From assembly GCA_020853395.1 (NCBI GenBank), contig JADYYY010000015.1, positions 124,001 to 188,000 on the forward strand: 64,000 nt of DNA. The letters run 5' to 3'. Below, piece by piece: positions 1-9,341 of the stretch (the first letter of the stretch is position 1; each line of letters starts with the position of its first letter). The translations under genes were made by a program, and so were the position numbers. Under the pieces are notes generated by a model, which worked only from the letters and a program-made list of their open reading frames with translations, did not search any database and was not told where the DNA came from. Source of the stretch: Acidobacteriota bacterium (GTDB lineage Bacteria > Acidobacteriota > Vicinamibacteria > Vicinamibacterales > SCN-69-37).

Positions 1-137
1 TCGCGCTCGAGCGCGATGAGCAGTTGCAGGGGCCGCTGACCGCCGAGACGCGGATGCCGTACGACGGGCAGTTGATCATGCTGGGCAGCCTGCAGCAGCG
101 TGAGGCGTTCGCGGCCGCATTCGAACGCCAGGCCTGA
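1..137 (+). CDS. C-terminal fragment of an uncharacterised protein (5' end outside window)
   Basis: An open frame enters from the left edge (codons from base 3) and stops at TGA 135-137. The visible 44 residues include MPYDGQLIMLG and end in FAAAFERQA. The MPYDG...LG stretch faintly recalls the C-terminal end of DUF1428-type proteins, but the fragment is too short to assign. A sigma70-like promoter for the next gene begins just after its stop. Confidence 0.45.
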   Translation, partial: ALERDEQLQGPLTAETRMPYDGQLIMLGSLQQREAFAAAFERQA

Positions 138-146
138 CGTCGGCCG

Positions 147-176
147 TTGACCGGACGAACGCCGGCAGCGTATCTT
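147..176 (+). promoter_or_regulatory. Sigma70-type promoter of the haem/carboxypeptidase-regulatory protein gene
   Basis: TTGACC (147-152) and TATCTT (171-176) are separated by 18 bp. Transcription would start about 25 bases before the ATG at 209, leaving room for the AGGA ribosome site at 197-200. Confidence 0.45.
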
Positions 177-208
177 GCCGGTACGCAACCCAACTCAGGA
201 TGGTCGCC

Positions 209-2362
209 ATGAGAAGAAGTGTCTCTTCCGGTGTGCTGCCCGTCGTGTGCGTGATGTCGATCGTGCTGGCGTATGCGACGCTCGGCGCGCGGCAGGGGAA
301 TACGGCTGCCGCGGTCGCCGTCGATCCCGATGACATCGGCGGCGTCGTCCGCGGACGGTCCGGGCCGGAGGCGGGCGTGTGGGTCATCGCCGAGACGCCC
401 GATCTCGGGACGCGATTCTCGCGTACGGTCGTGACCGACGATCAGGGCCGCTACCTCGTGCCGGATCTGCCGAAGGCGACCTATCAAGTGTGGGTGCGGG
501 GCTACGGCCTGGTGGACTCGAAGAAAGTCAGCGCCACGCCTGGCCGGACGTTGAACCTCACGGCCGTGCCGGCCCCGACGCCGCGCGCAGCGGCGGCGAT
601 CTATCCGGCCGGGTACTGGCTCTCGCTGCTGAAGGTGCCGGAGAAGAGCGAGTTCGGGCAGCCGGGCACCGGCGTGAACCCGGCGGTGAAGAACCAGGCC
701 GATTGGATGCGCATCATCAAGTCAGGCGGCTGCACCGCATGCCATCAGCTCGGCACGCGCGGCACGCGCGAGCTGCTGCCGGCGCTCGGCACGTTTCCCG
801 ATTCGAAGATGGCCTGGGAGCGGCGCATCCAGTCAGGGCAGGCGGGCGCGCAGATGTTCGGGACCATCAACCAGCTCGGCAAGCCGAAAGCGATCGAGCT
901 GTTCGCCGACTGGACGGATCGCATCAAGGCGGGCGAGGTGCCGCAGGCGCCGCCGCGTCCGAAGGGGCTCGAACGCAACGTCGTCATCACGCAGTGGGAC
1001 TGGGCCGAGCCGCACGTGTACCTCCACGATCTGATCACGTCCGACCGGCGCAATCCCCGCGTCAACGGCAACGGCCTCATCTACGGGTCGCTCGAGCTCT
1101 CGGCCGATTACCTGCCGGTGCTCGATCCGGTGAAGCACACGGTGACGAAGGTGCCGCTCACCGTGCGGGATCCGAAGACGCCGGCGCCTTCCGCGGCGAT
1201 GATGCAGCCGTCGCCGTATTGGGGGCAGGAGGTGTTGTGGACGAGCCAGTCGAACGTCCACAACCCGATGATGGACGAGCAGGGCCGCGTCTGGATTACC
1301 GCGGCCATCCGGCCGTCGGCGAACCCCGACTACTGCCGCGAGGGATCGAGCCATCCGTCGGCGAAGCTGTTCCCGATCAACAACGCCGGCCGTCATCTCG
1401 CCGTGTGGGATTCGAAGACGCAGCAGCTCACGCACATCAGCACGTGCTTCGGCACGCATCATCTCGCGTTCGCCGAGGATGCGAATCACACGCTGTGGAC
1501 GAGCGGCGGCGGCCAGGTGGTTGGCTGGATCAATCGCAAGATCTGGGACGAGACGCACGACGAGGCGAAGGCGCAGGGGTGGACCGCGCTGATTCTGGAC
1601 GCGAACGGCAACGGCCGGCGCGACGAGTACGTCGAGCCGAACCAGCCCTTGGATCCCGCGAAGGACAAGCGTTGGGCCGGCGCGTTCTACGCCGTGCAAC
1701 CGGCGCCCGACGGATCCGTCTGGGGATCGCAGCTCGGCTACCCCGGCGCGATCGTGCGCCTGAGCCCGGGCGCGAGCCCGCCCGAGACCGCGCTGGCCGA
1801 GGTCTACGTTCCTCCGTACAAGGAGAAAGTCGCGGGCTACTCCCCGCGCGGAATGGACATCGATCGGAGCGGTGTGGCCTGGGTGCCGCTCGCGAGCGGC
1901 CATCTGGCGAGCTTCGATCGGCGCAAGTGCAAGGGGCCGCTCAACGGTCCGGCCGCGGCGACCGGCGAGCACTGCCCGGAGGGCTGGACGCTCCACGCCG
2001 AGCCGCTGCCCAACTTCAAGAACGTCACCGATTCGGGCAGCACCGAAGGGAGCTACTACACCTGGGTGGATTGGTTCAACGCGCTCGGCCTCGGCGAGAA
2101 CGTTCCGATGAGCACCGGCAATGCCTCGGAAGGCCTGCTGGTGCTGAAGGACGGTCAGTGGATCGTCCTGCGCGTGCCGTATCCAAACGGATTCTTCGCG
2201 AAGTGGGTGGACGGCCGGATCGACAACCCTGAAATCGGATGGAAGGGCCGAGGACTCTGGGCAACGGTGAGCACGCGGGCGCCGTTTCATACTGAAACGG
2301 GCAAAGGCACGACGAGCAAGGTCCTCAAGTTCCAGATGCGAGGGACGCCGCTCGATCGATGA
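209..2362 (+). CDS. Exported carboxypeptidase-regulatory-like protein with a c-type haem site and propeller-like C-terminal part
   Basis: 717 residues. The start at 209 is preferred over the in-frame ATG at 200 because AGGA (197-200) then sits 8 bases upstream. An N-terminal hydrophobic segment (about residues 8-26) is a signal peptide or anchor. It is followed by a carboxypeptidase-regulatory-like beta-sandwich (about 42-120; GRYLVPDLPKATYQVWV) and a CTACH haem-attachment motif at about residues 175-179. The long C-terminal part has repeated W/G/D-rich strands like those of streptogramin-lyase-type propellers. The CxxCH motif implies covalent haem and a periplasmic or surface location. The substrate is unknown. 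Related exported proteins are common in Acidobacteriota, often in catabolic loci. Domain assignment is by motif and general pattern only. Confidence 0.75.
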   Translation: MRRSVSSGVLPVVCVMSIVLAYATLGARQGNTAAAVAVDPDDIGGVVRGRSGPEAGVWVIAETPDLGTRFSRTVVTDDQGRYLVPDLPKATYQVWVRGYGLVDSKKVSATPGRTLNLTAVPAPTPRAAAAIYPAGYWLSLLKVPEKSEFGQPGTGVNPAVKNQADWMRIIKSGGCTACHQLGTRGTRELLPALGTFPDSKMAWERRIQSGQAGAQMFGTINQLGKPKAIELFADWTDRIKAGEVPQAPPRPKGLERNVVITQWDWAEPHVYLHDLITSDRRNPRVNGNGLIYGSLELSADYLPVLDPVKHTVTKVPLTVRDPKTPAPSAAMMQPSPYWGQEVLWTSQSNVHNPMMDEQGRVWITAAIRPSANPDYCREGSSHPSAKLFPINNAGRHLAVWDSKTQQLTHISTCFGTHHLAFAEDANHTLWTSGGGQVVGWINRKIWDETHDEAKAQGWTALILDANGNGRRDEYVEPNQPLDPAKDKRWAGAFYAVQPAPDGSVWGSQLGYPGAIVRLSPGASPPETALAEVYVPPYKEKVAGYSPRGMDIDRSGVAWVPLASGHLASFDRRKCKGPLNGPAAATGEHCPEGWTLHAEPLPNFKNVTDSGSTEGSYYTWVDWFNALGLGENVPMSTGNASEGLLVLKDGQWIVLRVPYPNGFFAKWVDGRIDNPEIGWKGRGLWATVSTRAPFHTETGKGTTSKVLKFQMRGTPLDR

Positions 2363-2536
2363 CGACGCGCGTCGGCCGCGCCGGGCGACCCGTCCGGCCA
2401 CGGCCGGGCCGCCCGCGGCACTCCTTGAGATCAGTCGGCGCCAGAGGTGACTTCGGCCGCGCCAGACACCTTGCGGCGCCCGTCCGGCTCGGCACCTGCC
2501 TTGCACTCACGAGGCGGCGTGCGAGGACGTGAGGAC

Positions 2537-3376
2537 ATGGACATGAAACGCGGCTTGTCGCTGATGGCGCTCGTCGGGCTGCTCGTCGTTGGAAGCAGCA
2601 CGCCGGCCGCAGCGAGCTCAATTCTGTACTTCTGGGACTTTCACATCGCCTACGACAACAGTCTGCCCTACGAACAGCAGCACGAACGGATGACCGAAGC
2701 GTTGGGCGACTCGCAGGTCACGAGCCTGCACACCGTCAAGTTCGCCGAGACGCTCGAGGAGTTCACCAACACGGTCGGCAACTACGACCTCGGCATCCTG
2801 TTCCTCCAGCAGACCGGCAAGTTCGATTCGCCGACCGCGGCCGCCGAGTACGACGCGGCGTTCGCGGCGCTTGCGACCGCTGTCGCCAACGGCAAGCGGG
2901 CGATCGTCGACGACTGGGGTGGCGACAACGGCGTGGCGCCGCCAGCGCTGTTCTCCAACACGCATCTCGAGAACGGCCTCGGCACCGACTACACGGGCTA
3001 CACGGCCGAGACGGAGAGCTTCACCGTGTTCGCGCCGTCGCTCCTGTTCAATCTGAATGCCTCGGTGGATCTCTTCGATCCGGGCTGGACCGTTCCGATC
3101 TACGGATTGACGGTGCCGCAAGGAAGCACCTGCGGCGCGAGGTTCTCGAACAACGACTGCGCCATCGTCTTCGGGAACGACGGCCGTACGATCGTGAACG
3201 GGTTCCTGAACGACACCTTCGTGAGCGAGACGCAGGGCAAGCAGCTCTACATCAACGAGATCAACACGCTGCTCGCGACACCGGTCCCCGAGCCCGCATC
3301 GATGCTGCTCGTCGGCAGCGGTCTCGCGGCGGCGGCGGCGCGGCTCCGGCGGCGGCGCCAGCGGCGCGGCAACTGA
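2537..3376 (+). CDS. PEP-CTERM sorted exported protein
   Basis: About 279 residues from ATG 2537; an ATG at 2543 is equally possible, and each has a GAGGA site 7-9 bases upstream. A typical signal peptide runs from MKRGLSLM to AAAS. The C-terminus has the PEP-CTERM layout: a VPEPAS motif, a hydrophobic helix (MLLVGSGLAAAAA) and an arginine-rich tail (RLRRRRQRR). Such proteins are cleaved and anchored by exosortase and usually belong to surface or exopolysaccharide biology. The body (starting ILYFWDFHIAYDN) has no domain I recognise. It ends just before a strong hairpin at 3390-3418. Confidence 0.8.
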   Translation: MDMKRGLSLMALVGLLVVGSSTPAAASSILYFWDFHIAYDNSLPYEQQHERMTEALGDSQVTSLHTVKFAETLEEFTNTVGNYDLGILFLQQTGKFDSPTAAAEYDAAFAALATAVANGKRAIVDDWGGDNGVAPPALFSNTHLENGLGTDYTGYTAETESFTVFAPSLLFNLNASVDLFDPGWTVPIYGLTVPQGSTCGARFSNNDCAIVFGNDGRTIVNGFLNDTFVSETQGKQLYINEINTLLATPVPEPASMLLVGSGLAAAAARLRRRRQRRGN

Positions 3377-3389
3377 CACGTCCTCCAGG

Positions 3390-3418
3390 CTGACGGCCGG
3401 CAGTTCGCCGGCCGTCAG
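3390..3418 (+). terminator. Hairpin terminator candidate after the PEP-CTERM gene
   Basis: Perfect 12-bp stem (CTGACGGCCGGC with its complement) around the loop AGTTC, 13 bases after the stop codon. No T-run follows, so it is either a GC-rich terminator or only a 3' stabilising hairpin. The rest of the gap (3419-3777) shows no supported gene. Confidence 0.5.
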
Positions 3419-3777
3419 CGTCTCCCCTGGCCTCGCTCGACGGACCGCCACGGTTCGCGCCCGCGAGGCGTCGTTCCGCAGCGCCCGTTCGAGCCGGTTC
3501 ACCGTCAGGCGCCCGGTAGCCTCGCGCCAAGAGCGCCATCGAGTGATCCGTTCTTCGCCGACAGACGTCCTATCTACTGCGCGCGTGTTCCATCCGATCC
3601 GAACATCGGTCGCGCCCCCAAGGTTGCGGACATTGCCTGGCCCGGTTGGCCGTGACGCCTCAGGCTTTTTCGGCAGCGACGCGCCGGGATCCGCAGTTTG
3701 CCGCTGCCCGATGCAACCAAGCCGACAGTGGACGGTCTTGCCACAGCGGGCACAGGAGTTGCTACGTGAGAAACACC

Positions 3778-4050
3778 ATGAAGAAGAAGTCACCTGACGC
3801 GCCAAAGACGAAGACCACGACATCGCCCGATGCGGCCGTGCCGAAGCGCACGCGGGCGCCGCGCCAGAAGACGGCGCCGGTCATCGCCGCCGACGAGATG
3901 GTCGAGCAGGAGGCCACGACGTGGAGCGATCCGACCGACGACGAGATCGCGCGCCGCGCGTATGAGATCTTCGAGTCGCGCGACGAGCTGGGCGGCGACG
4001 CCATGGCCGACTGGCTGCAGGCCGAACGCGAGTTGAAGCTCCAGCGCTGA
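3778..4050 (+). CDS. DUF2934 family protein
   Basis: 90 residues. The start is ATG 3778 (MKKKSP); the frame is open upstream but that part is cysteine-rich and unlike the family. The N-terminal half is basic and disordered (K/T/P/R-rich, to about residue 45). The C-terminal half carries the DUF2934 signature: IARRAYEIFESRDELGG followed by the DWLQAERELK motif. DUF2934 proteins are small, probably cytoplasmic, of unknown role and frequent in Acidobacteriota and Proteobacteria. The basic N-terminus could contact nucleic acid, but this is only inference. Confidence 0.8.
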   Translation: MKKKSPDAPKTKTTTSPDAAVPKRTRAPRQKTAPVIAADEMVEQEATTWSDPTDDEIARRAYEIFESRDELGGDAMADWLQAERELKLQR

Positions 4051-4071
4051 GCCGACCGTCACGCGGCGAGG

Positions 4072-5202
4072 TCAACGGACGTCGAACGAGAGCGCCTCCG
4101 TCGTCGCGCTCGTCGGTGGCTGCGGCCGCACACCCGAGTCCGTGGCGCGGCGGCCGATGCCGTTGCCGGCAGGATCTTCCAGCGTCGTTCGCACGGCGAG
4201 CTGATACGCGCCTGCGTTCCAAGGCGATGTGGGCGTGAACGTCCACGCCCGTTCGGCGGCGCCGGTCGCGGTCGAGCCGGCGGGCGTTCGTCCGTCGGCC
4301 GTGCGGACGACGATCGCCTCGAGCAGAAGCGCGTGATCCAGTGGCGACGGAAACACGAGCGCGACCGGCGTGCGGGTGCCCGCCTTCGGTGCCGTGATAC
4401 GCCACGAGCGAAGATCGATCGGTGCCGTGGCAGGCGGTCCCGCCGTGAATGCTCTCGTGAACGACGCGGCGAGCGGGCGCTCGCGCGTGTCGGGCCACGC
4501 CTGGTCGATCGCGATTCGATACCGGCGCCCGCGAACGAGGCGCCGCGGCTCCACTTGCTCGTTCGTCGTGCCCGCCGAGCGCTCCGGAGCGAGCTCAATG
4601 GTCAACTGCGTGCCGGCGTCGTTCCACGCCGCCGCCATCAGCATGTCGCGGATCTCGCGCCCCTGCTCGTCCTGCAGGTGAACGAACGTCAACCCAGACG
4701 TTCGGGACATCGGGCCGGAGAAGTGCACGTGGAAGCGGCGCACGTTTTCCGGCCATGTCTCCGCTGACGGGTACACGGCCGTCACGAACGTCGGTTCCTC
4801 CGCCGTGGCCGACGAAAACCGCACGATCGTTCGTATCGCGGGACTCTGGCGTGGCGTAGGCAGGTGCGACGGATCGAACCGCACCACGTAGTGTCGATTG
4901 AGATCGAACGGCGATCGGGGCTGGAAGTCGAGCGCGGTCTCGGTCGCGACGATTCGCCCGGCGACCGGCGCGGCCTCGGCTTCGCTCGGGCTCACGGTCA
5001 GGAGCGCGCGCGTCGCCGCCTCGTCGAGGTTGGCCGCGGCGACCGCCCGCAGCTCGGCGCCCGACAGTCCGGTGACTCGGACGACGTTGTTCGTTGGCGA
5101 GTCGCCGGCACCCGTGATCACGAGCGGCCCTGCCTTCGGGCCGGTCGAACAGCCGACCGCCAGCCACGCCACCAGCACGCCTGCCGCCAGTCGATACGTC
5201 AC
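4072..5202 (-). CDS. Lipoprotein with bacterial Ig-like (SbsA-type) segments
   Basis: About 376 residues from GTG 5202. A longer reading begins at ATG 5286, but that would overlap the promoter and start of the divergent isomerase gene and would put 28 polar residues before the signal sequence. From the GTG the protein starts with a compact lipoprotein signal (LAAGVLVAWLAVGCS), with the cysteine as lipidation site. The body looks like two or three Ig-like modules, e.g. VRRFHVHFSGPMSR, PVALVFPSPLDHALL and WTFTPTSPWNAGAY, which resemble Big_5/SbsA Ig-like repeats. It is likely anchored in the outer membrane or periplasm. Function unknown. Confidence 0.65.
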   Translation of the reverse strand: MTYRLAAGVLVAWLAVGCSTGPKAGPLVITGAGDSPTNNVVRVTGLSGAELRAVAAANLDEAATRALLTVSPSEAEAAPVAGRIVATETALDFQPRSPFDLNRHYVVRFDPSHLPTPRQSPAIRTIVRFSSATAEEPTFVTAVYPSAETWPENVRRFHVHFSGPMSRTSGLTFVHLQDEQGREIRDMLMAAAWNDAGTQLTIELAPERSAGTTNEQVEPRRLVRGRRYRIAIDQAWPDTRERPLAASFTRAFTAGPPATAPIDLRSWRITAPKAGTRTPVALVFPSPLDHALLLEAIVVRTADGRTPAGSTATGAAERAWTFTPTSPWNAGAYQLAVRTTLEDPAGNGIGRRATDSGVRPQPPTSATTEALSFDVR

Positions 5203-5284
5203 GGCATGAGCGTAACCGAACGAGTGCCGGATGTCCCGGCGCGCCGATGTCCCGATGTAATATCGGTCTTTCAGGAGCGTTCCC

Positions 5285-6265
5285 ATGAAGTTCGCGCTGC
5301 TCTCGGTGTCGTACTCCGGCCTGTTCTACGACGGTGCCGCGCTGTCGATCGAACAGCAGATTCGCAAGGCCAGGGCGATGGGCTTCGACGCGCTCGCCAT
5401 CGAGACGAAGCGGCCCGTCGCGTTCCCGCTCGACCTCAGCCGGGCCGATCGCGCGCGGATCCGCGCGCTCGCCGCCGACGAAGGCATCGCCCTCTGTGCC
5501 GTCGAGAGCATGTCCAACTTCACCAGCCGCCACATGGAGGAGCGCGAGAACAACCTCGTGATGATGCGCGCGATCCTCGACTTGGCGAGCGACCTCGGCG
5601 TCGACATGGTCAAGGTGTTCGCGGCCTGGCCTGGCATGATCAACGACGAAGAGGCGGTCGCGATGTACGCGCCGTACGAGCGCGGCAGCCACTACAAGCG
5701 CCCCTATCCTCCCGATCTGCGCCGCTGGCAGCGCGCCGTCGGCGGCATCCAGGAAGTGGCCGCCTGGGCCGCCGACATGGGCATCACGCTCGTGCTCCAG
5801 AACCACGCGCCCGTCACCGCACCGGGCTACGAGGACACGCTCGCGATGATCCAGGAGATCGATCGGCCGAACGTGAGGATGTGCCTGGACGTCCCGCTCT
5901 TCTACGACCGGCAGGACGACGCGTACGTGCGGGAGGCGGTGCGGGAGTGCCGGCAGGTCGTCGCCTACACGCACTACGGGGCCTGGAACTTCCGTGAAGG
6001 CGCCGGCGGCGAGCCGCTTCAGGGGCCGGCGCCGTCGTTCGGCGGCCGCATCAACTACGAAGCCTTCGTGGACGCGTTGGCCGCCATCGGCTACGACGGG
6101 TATCTCTCGTCCGAGTACTGCGTCGCGGTCGTGCGCCATCACCGCATCGCCGGCGTCGAAGAAGTCGATCGCGGCACGGAGCTCGCGCTGCGGTACATGA
6201 AGGCCGTCGCCGAGCGTGCCGTGCGCGCGCACGGCCGGCCGGCGCTGTCGGGCGTCGTCGCCTAG
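5285..6265 (+). CDS. Sugar phosphate isomerase/epimerase (xylose-isomerase-like TIM barrel)
   Basis: 326 residues from ATG 5285, with AGGAG 8 bases upstream and a TAATAT -10-like box at 5258-5263. The fold is recognisable as AP_endonuc_2 TIM-barrel: MKFALLSVSYSGL start, GFDALAIE at strand 1, VDMVKVFAAW, LVLQNHAP, VRMCLDVP and GYLSSEYC. The LQNH, CLDVP and SSEYC stretches carry the usual metal and acid/base positions of the family. It would isomerise or epimerise a sugar or sugar derivative in the cytoplasm. The MFS permease gene follows after 36 bp, so an uptake-plus-isomerisation pair is likely. The substrate cannot be told. Confidence 0.8.
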   Translation: MKFALLSVSYSGLFYDGAALSIEQQIRKARAMGFDALAIETKRPVAFPLDLSRADRARIRALAADEGIALCAVESMSNFTSRHMEERENNLVMMRAILDLASDLGVDMVKVFAAWPGMINDEEAVAMYAPYERGSHYKRPYPPDLRRWQRAVGGIQEVAAWAADMGITLVLQNHAPVTAPGYEDTLAMIQEIDRPNVRMCLDVPLFYDRQDDAYVREAVRECRQVVAYTHYGAWNFREGAGGEPLQGPAPSFGGRINYEAFVDALAAIGYDGYLSSEYCVAVVRHHRIAGVEEVDRGTELALRYMKAVAERAVRAHGRPALSGVVA

Positions 6266-6301
6266 CGCGCGCCGCAACGGCTCGGGTCGGAGGCTCCCCA
6301 G

Positions 6302-7552
6302 ATGCACCCGTACATCAAACCTCGCCTGATGGGGATGATGTTCCTGCAGTTCTTCATCTGGGGCGGGTGGTACGCGACCGGCGGCAACTACATGAAGAGC
6401 CAGGGCGTCGAGTGGGAGTCCTGGATCTACTGGGCCTACCTCGCCAGCCCGGTCGGCTCGATCGTCGCGCCGTTCTTCACGGGGATGATCGCCGACCGCC
6501 TGTTTCCCGTGCAGAAAGTGCTGGGCGTGATGCACGTGGTGAGCGGCCTCTTCGTGCTGGCGGCGCCGGTGCTCGCCGAACGCACGGGCTCGCCGCTGCT
6601 GTTCGTCGTCGCGCTGTTCGTCCACATGCTCTGCTACATGCCGACCGTCGGGCTCGCGATGGCGACGGCGTTCCATCTGCTGCCGAACAAGGAGCAGGAG
6701 TTCCCGCACGTGCGGCTGTTCGGAACGATCGGCTGGATCGCCGCCGGGATCATCGTGAGCCGGCTGCTCCAGGGCGACACGACCGCGCTGCCCATGTACA
6801 TCGCCGGCGCGGGCGGACTGCTCATGGGCCTCTACAGCCTGACGCTGCCGAACGTGCCGCCGCCGGGCGCCGGCAAGCGCGTCACGGCCCGCGATATCGT
6901 CGGCATCGACGCGCTCGCGCAGCTCAAGTCGCGCGCCTTCGTCGTGTTCATCATGAGCGTGATGCTCACGAGCATTCCGCTCGCGACCTACTTCGCCTAC
7001 GTGCCGGTGTTTCTGCGCGACGCCGGCGTGCCGAACCCGGCCTTCCGTATGACGTTCGGGCAGATGTCGGAGGTGCTGTTCCTCGTCCTGCTGCCCTGGT
7101 TCTTCCTGCGGCTCGGCGTCAAAGGTGTGCTGCTGGCCGGGATGACGGCCTGGATGGTGCGCTACACGCTCTTCGCCTTTGGCGCGCCTGAGGCGATCGT
7201 CTGGATGCTGATGTTCGGCATCGCGCTCCACGGACCGTGCTACGACTTCGTGTACGTGGCCGGCCAGGTCTACATCGATCGCAAGGCGACGCCCGCGATC
7301 CGCGCGCAGGCGCAGGGGCTCTTCGTGCTGGCGACCTACGGCGTGGGCCAGGGGCTCGGAACCGTCGCGGCGGGCCTGATCTACAACTCGACGCTGGCCG
7401 GCGTGACCGGCAGCGCCGCGCTGGCCGAATGGCAGACGTTCTGGTTCATCGCGCTCGCCTTCGCGATCGTCGTCACCACGCTGTTCGTGGCCGGCTTCAA
7501 CGAGAAGGACGCGTCGCTTCGCACCGGCGTCGCGGTGACGACGGGACACTGA
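6302..7552 (+). CDS. MFS permease, nucleoside:H+ symporter-like (NupG/XapB type)
   Basis: 416 residues with about 12 hydrophobic segments. The opening (LMGMMFLQFFIWGGWYAT) and the loop GMIADRLFPVQKVLG match the nucleoside:H+ symporter branch of the major facilitator superfamily, often annotated as nucleoside permease. GGAGG lies about 10 bases before ATG 6302. It sits directly behind the TIM-barrel isomerase gene on the same strand, and such permease/isomerase pairs in Acidobacteriota and Bacteroidota commonly act on sugars or nucleosides. It acts in the inner membrane. Specificity is inferred only from family resemblance. Confidence 0.8.
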   Translation: MHPYIKPRLMGMMFLQFFIWGGWYATGGNYMKSQGVEWESWIYWAYLASPVGSIVAPFFTGMIADRLFPVQKVLGVMHVVSGLFVLAAPVLAERTGSPLLFVVALFVHMLCYMPTVGLAMATAFHLLPNKEQEFPHVRLFGTIGWIAAGIIVSRLLQGDTTALPMYIAGAGGLLMGLYSLTLPNVPPPGAGKRVTARDIVGIDALAQLKSRAFVVFIMSVMLTSIPLATYFAYVPVFLRDAGVPNPAFRMTFGQMSEVLFLVLLPWFFLRLGVKGVLLAGMTAWMVRYTLFAFGAPEAIVWMLMFGIALHGPCYDFVYVAGQVYIDRKATPAIRAQAQGLFVLATYGVGQGLGTVAAGLIYNSTLAGVTGSAALAEWQTFWFIALAFAIVVTTLFVAGFNEKDASLRTGVAVTTGH

Positions 7553-7807
7553 CGAGAGCTTGGAGGACCCGTGGTCGTTGGGGCGGCAGCCTCACTCTGC
7601 CGCCCGACGCAGCTGCGGGCGCCTCGTCGGAGGCATCCCGCAACTGCGCAGGTCAGTGCGTGGGGAGCACGGAAGGGTCACCGACCTGAATCGTCACGCC
7701 GATGGGGAACAGTGCGGTTGCAGGCCGGCCCAGTGCGGCAGAGCGCCGCTCGGCGTCGCCGGCCCGATTCGCCCGAACAAAGACAGGAGTCATGTGAGGT
7801 CGAAGTG

Positions 7808-9085
7808 ATGCGGGGCGGTATCGCAGGTTCGGTGCCAACGTCCCGCAGGGCCGGAACCGGCGCCTGGCTGCGCCTGCGTGTGGCGGCACGAGGTGCCCCC
7901 TGGAGATTTCCGCAAGCCACTGCGGACTATGCCGCTCGTCGCGCGACGGAGCCGCCGGCTCAGGGTGGTCGCCGGACCGTCAGGCGCCTGGCGCGTGCCG
8001 TCGCCTTCGGCCTCGTGGGCCTGATCGGGCTGGCTGCGGCCATGCCGGCCGCGGCGCACCCCGTGCCATTCAGCTACGTAGACGTGCAGGTCAGGGGCAC
8101 GGCGATTGAGGTCGCGGTCGTCGCGCATGCCTACGACCTCGCGCACGACCTCGGCCTCGACGTCGGGATGGCCGACACGCTCCTGCTCGATCCCGTCATC
8201 CTGCGGCGGCAGGCCACTGCGATTGCGGCGCTCGTCGGGGGGCGGCTGACGCTCCGCGCCGACGGCGTGACGCTCCGGCCAGGCGCGTGGTCCATGCCGG
8301 AGGCGATTGCCGACCGCGCCTCGGTCCGCGTGCGGGCGACCTACAGCGCGACATCCGCGCCAGGCGTCCTCACGATCACCGCGGACTTCTTCCCGTACGA
8401 TTCGCAGCACCAGACGTTCGTCAACGTGTACGAAACGGGCGAGCTCCGCACGCAGGCCATTCTCGGCAACGGGAGGCACGATCTCGACTACTTCACCGGA
8501 TCGCGCCAGGGTGCGTGGGCCGTGGTGAGGAAGTTCGTGCCGTCTGGCGTGCATCACATCCTGATCGGGCCCGATCACATCCTTTTCCTCGTCGGGTTGC
8601 TGCTCCTCGGCGGCACCGTCCGGCGGCTGGCCGTGGTCGTCACCGGTTTCACCCTGGCGCACAGCATCACGCTGTCGCTGGCCGCGCTGAACGTCGTGAA
8701 TCCGCCCGCGACGGTGATCGAGCCGGCGATCGCGCTGAGCATCGTGTACGTCGGCATCGACAACCTGCTCGTGCGGGGAGGCCGGGACGTCCGGGCCTGG
8801 ATCGCGTTCGGGTTCGGATTCATCCACGGATTCGGATTCGCGAACGTGCTTCGCGAGATGGATTTGCCGGCGCGGGCGCTGGGGTGGTCGCTGGGCTCGT
8901 TCAACGTGGGCGTCGAGATCGGCCAACTGATCATCGTCGTGCCGGTCGCCGCCGCGCTCGGCGCCCTGCGGGCCAGGAGTGCGCCGGCGGCGAGGCTCGT
9001 GGCGGTGGCGGGCTCGGCCGTCGTCATCGCGGCCGGTGCGTTCTGGTTCGTGCAGCGTGTATTCTTTCCCGGAGGCGCAACATGA
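7808..9085 (+). CDS. HupE/UreJ-like membrane protein
   Basis: 425 residues from ATG 7808, preceded by GAGG at 7796-7799. After a basic N-terminus a hydrophobic signal/TM segment ends in AAAHPVP. A periplasmic beta-rich domain follows (to about residue 235), then a C-terminal six-helix module with the HupE_UreJ_2 signature: HHILIGPDHILFLVGLLLL, FTLAHSITLSLAAL and FGFIHGFGFA. The conserved His/Asp residues in these helices suggest metal binding. HupE/UreJ relatives are nickel- or cobalt-linked permeases; this two-domain version is widespread but uncharacterised. The flanking gaps 7553-7807 and 9086-9341 show no gene I can support. Confidence 0.75.
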   Translation: MRGGIAGSVPTSRRAGTGAWLRLRVAARGAPWRFPQATADYAARRATEPPAQGGRRTVRRLARAVAFGLVGLIGLAAAMPAAAHPVPFSYVDVQVRGTAIEVAVVAHAYDLAHDLGLDVGMADTLLLDPVILRRQATAIAALVGGRLTLRADGVTLRPGAWSMPEAIADRASVRVRATYSATSAPGVLTITADFFPYDSQHQTFVNVYETGELRTQAILGNGRHDLDYFTGSRQGAWAVVRKFVPSGVHHILIGPDHILFLVGLLLLGGTVRRLAVVVTGFTLAHSITLSLAALNVVNPPATVIEPAIALSIVYVGIDNLLVRGGRDVRAWIAFGFGFIHGFGFANVLREMDLPARALGWSLGSFNVGVEIGQLIIVVPVAAALGALRARSAPAARLVAVAGSAVVIAAGAFWFVQRVFFPGGAT

Positions 9086-9341
9086 CGCGAGCGGGAGTGC
9101 TGCCTTGGGAGCTGCGTGGCGGCCGGGCGGGTGCTTCAGCGCGCGGTGAGGTCGGAGCCTTGTCTTGCGCGAGACGGCGTCGAGCCCTCGCTCGGACCTC
9201 ATCGCTCACCACTCATCACTACGCTGCGTTGATCGCGACGCAGCGGTAACGTTCCGGTTGCACGCCGCGCGAGGCGTGCACGCTCGCGCCGGTCGTCGTC
9301 GATCGATCCCGGCACGGACGCATTCACGGTCCAGAGGTCTC

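Noticed and set aside
4595-7549. 984-codon minus-strand frame over the isomerase and MFS genes
   Set aside because: Low-complexity His/Arg/Asp composition and two strong plus-strand genes in the same place.
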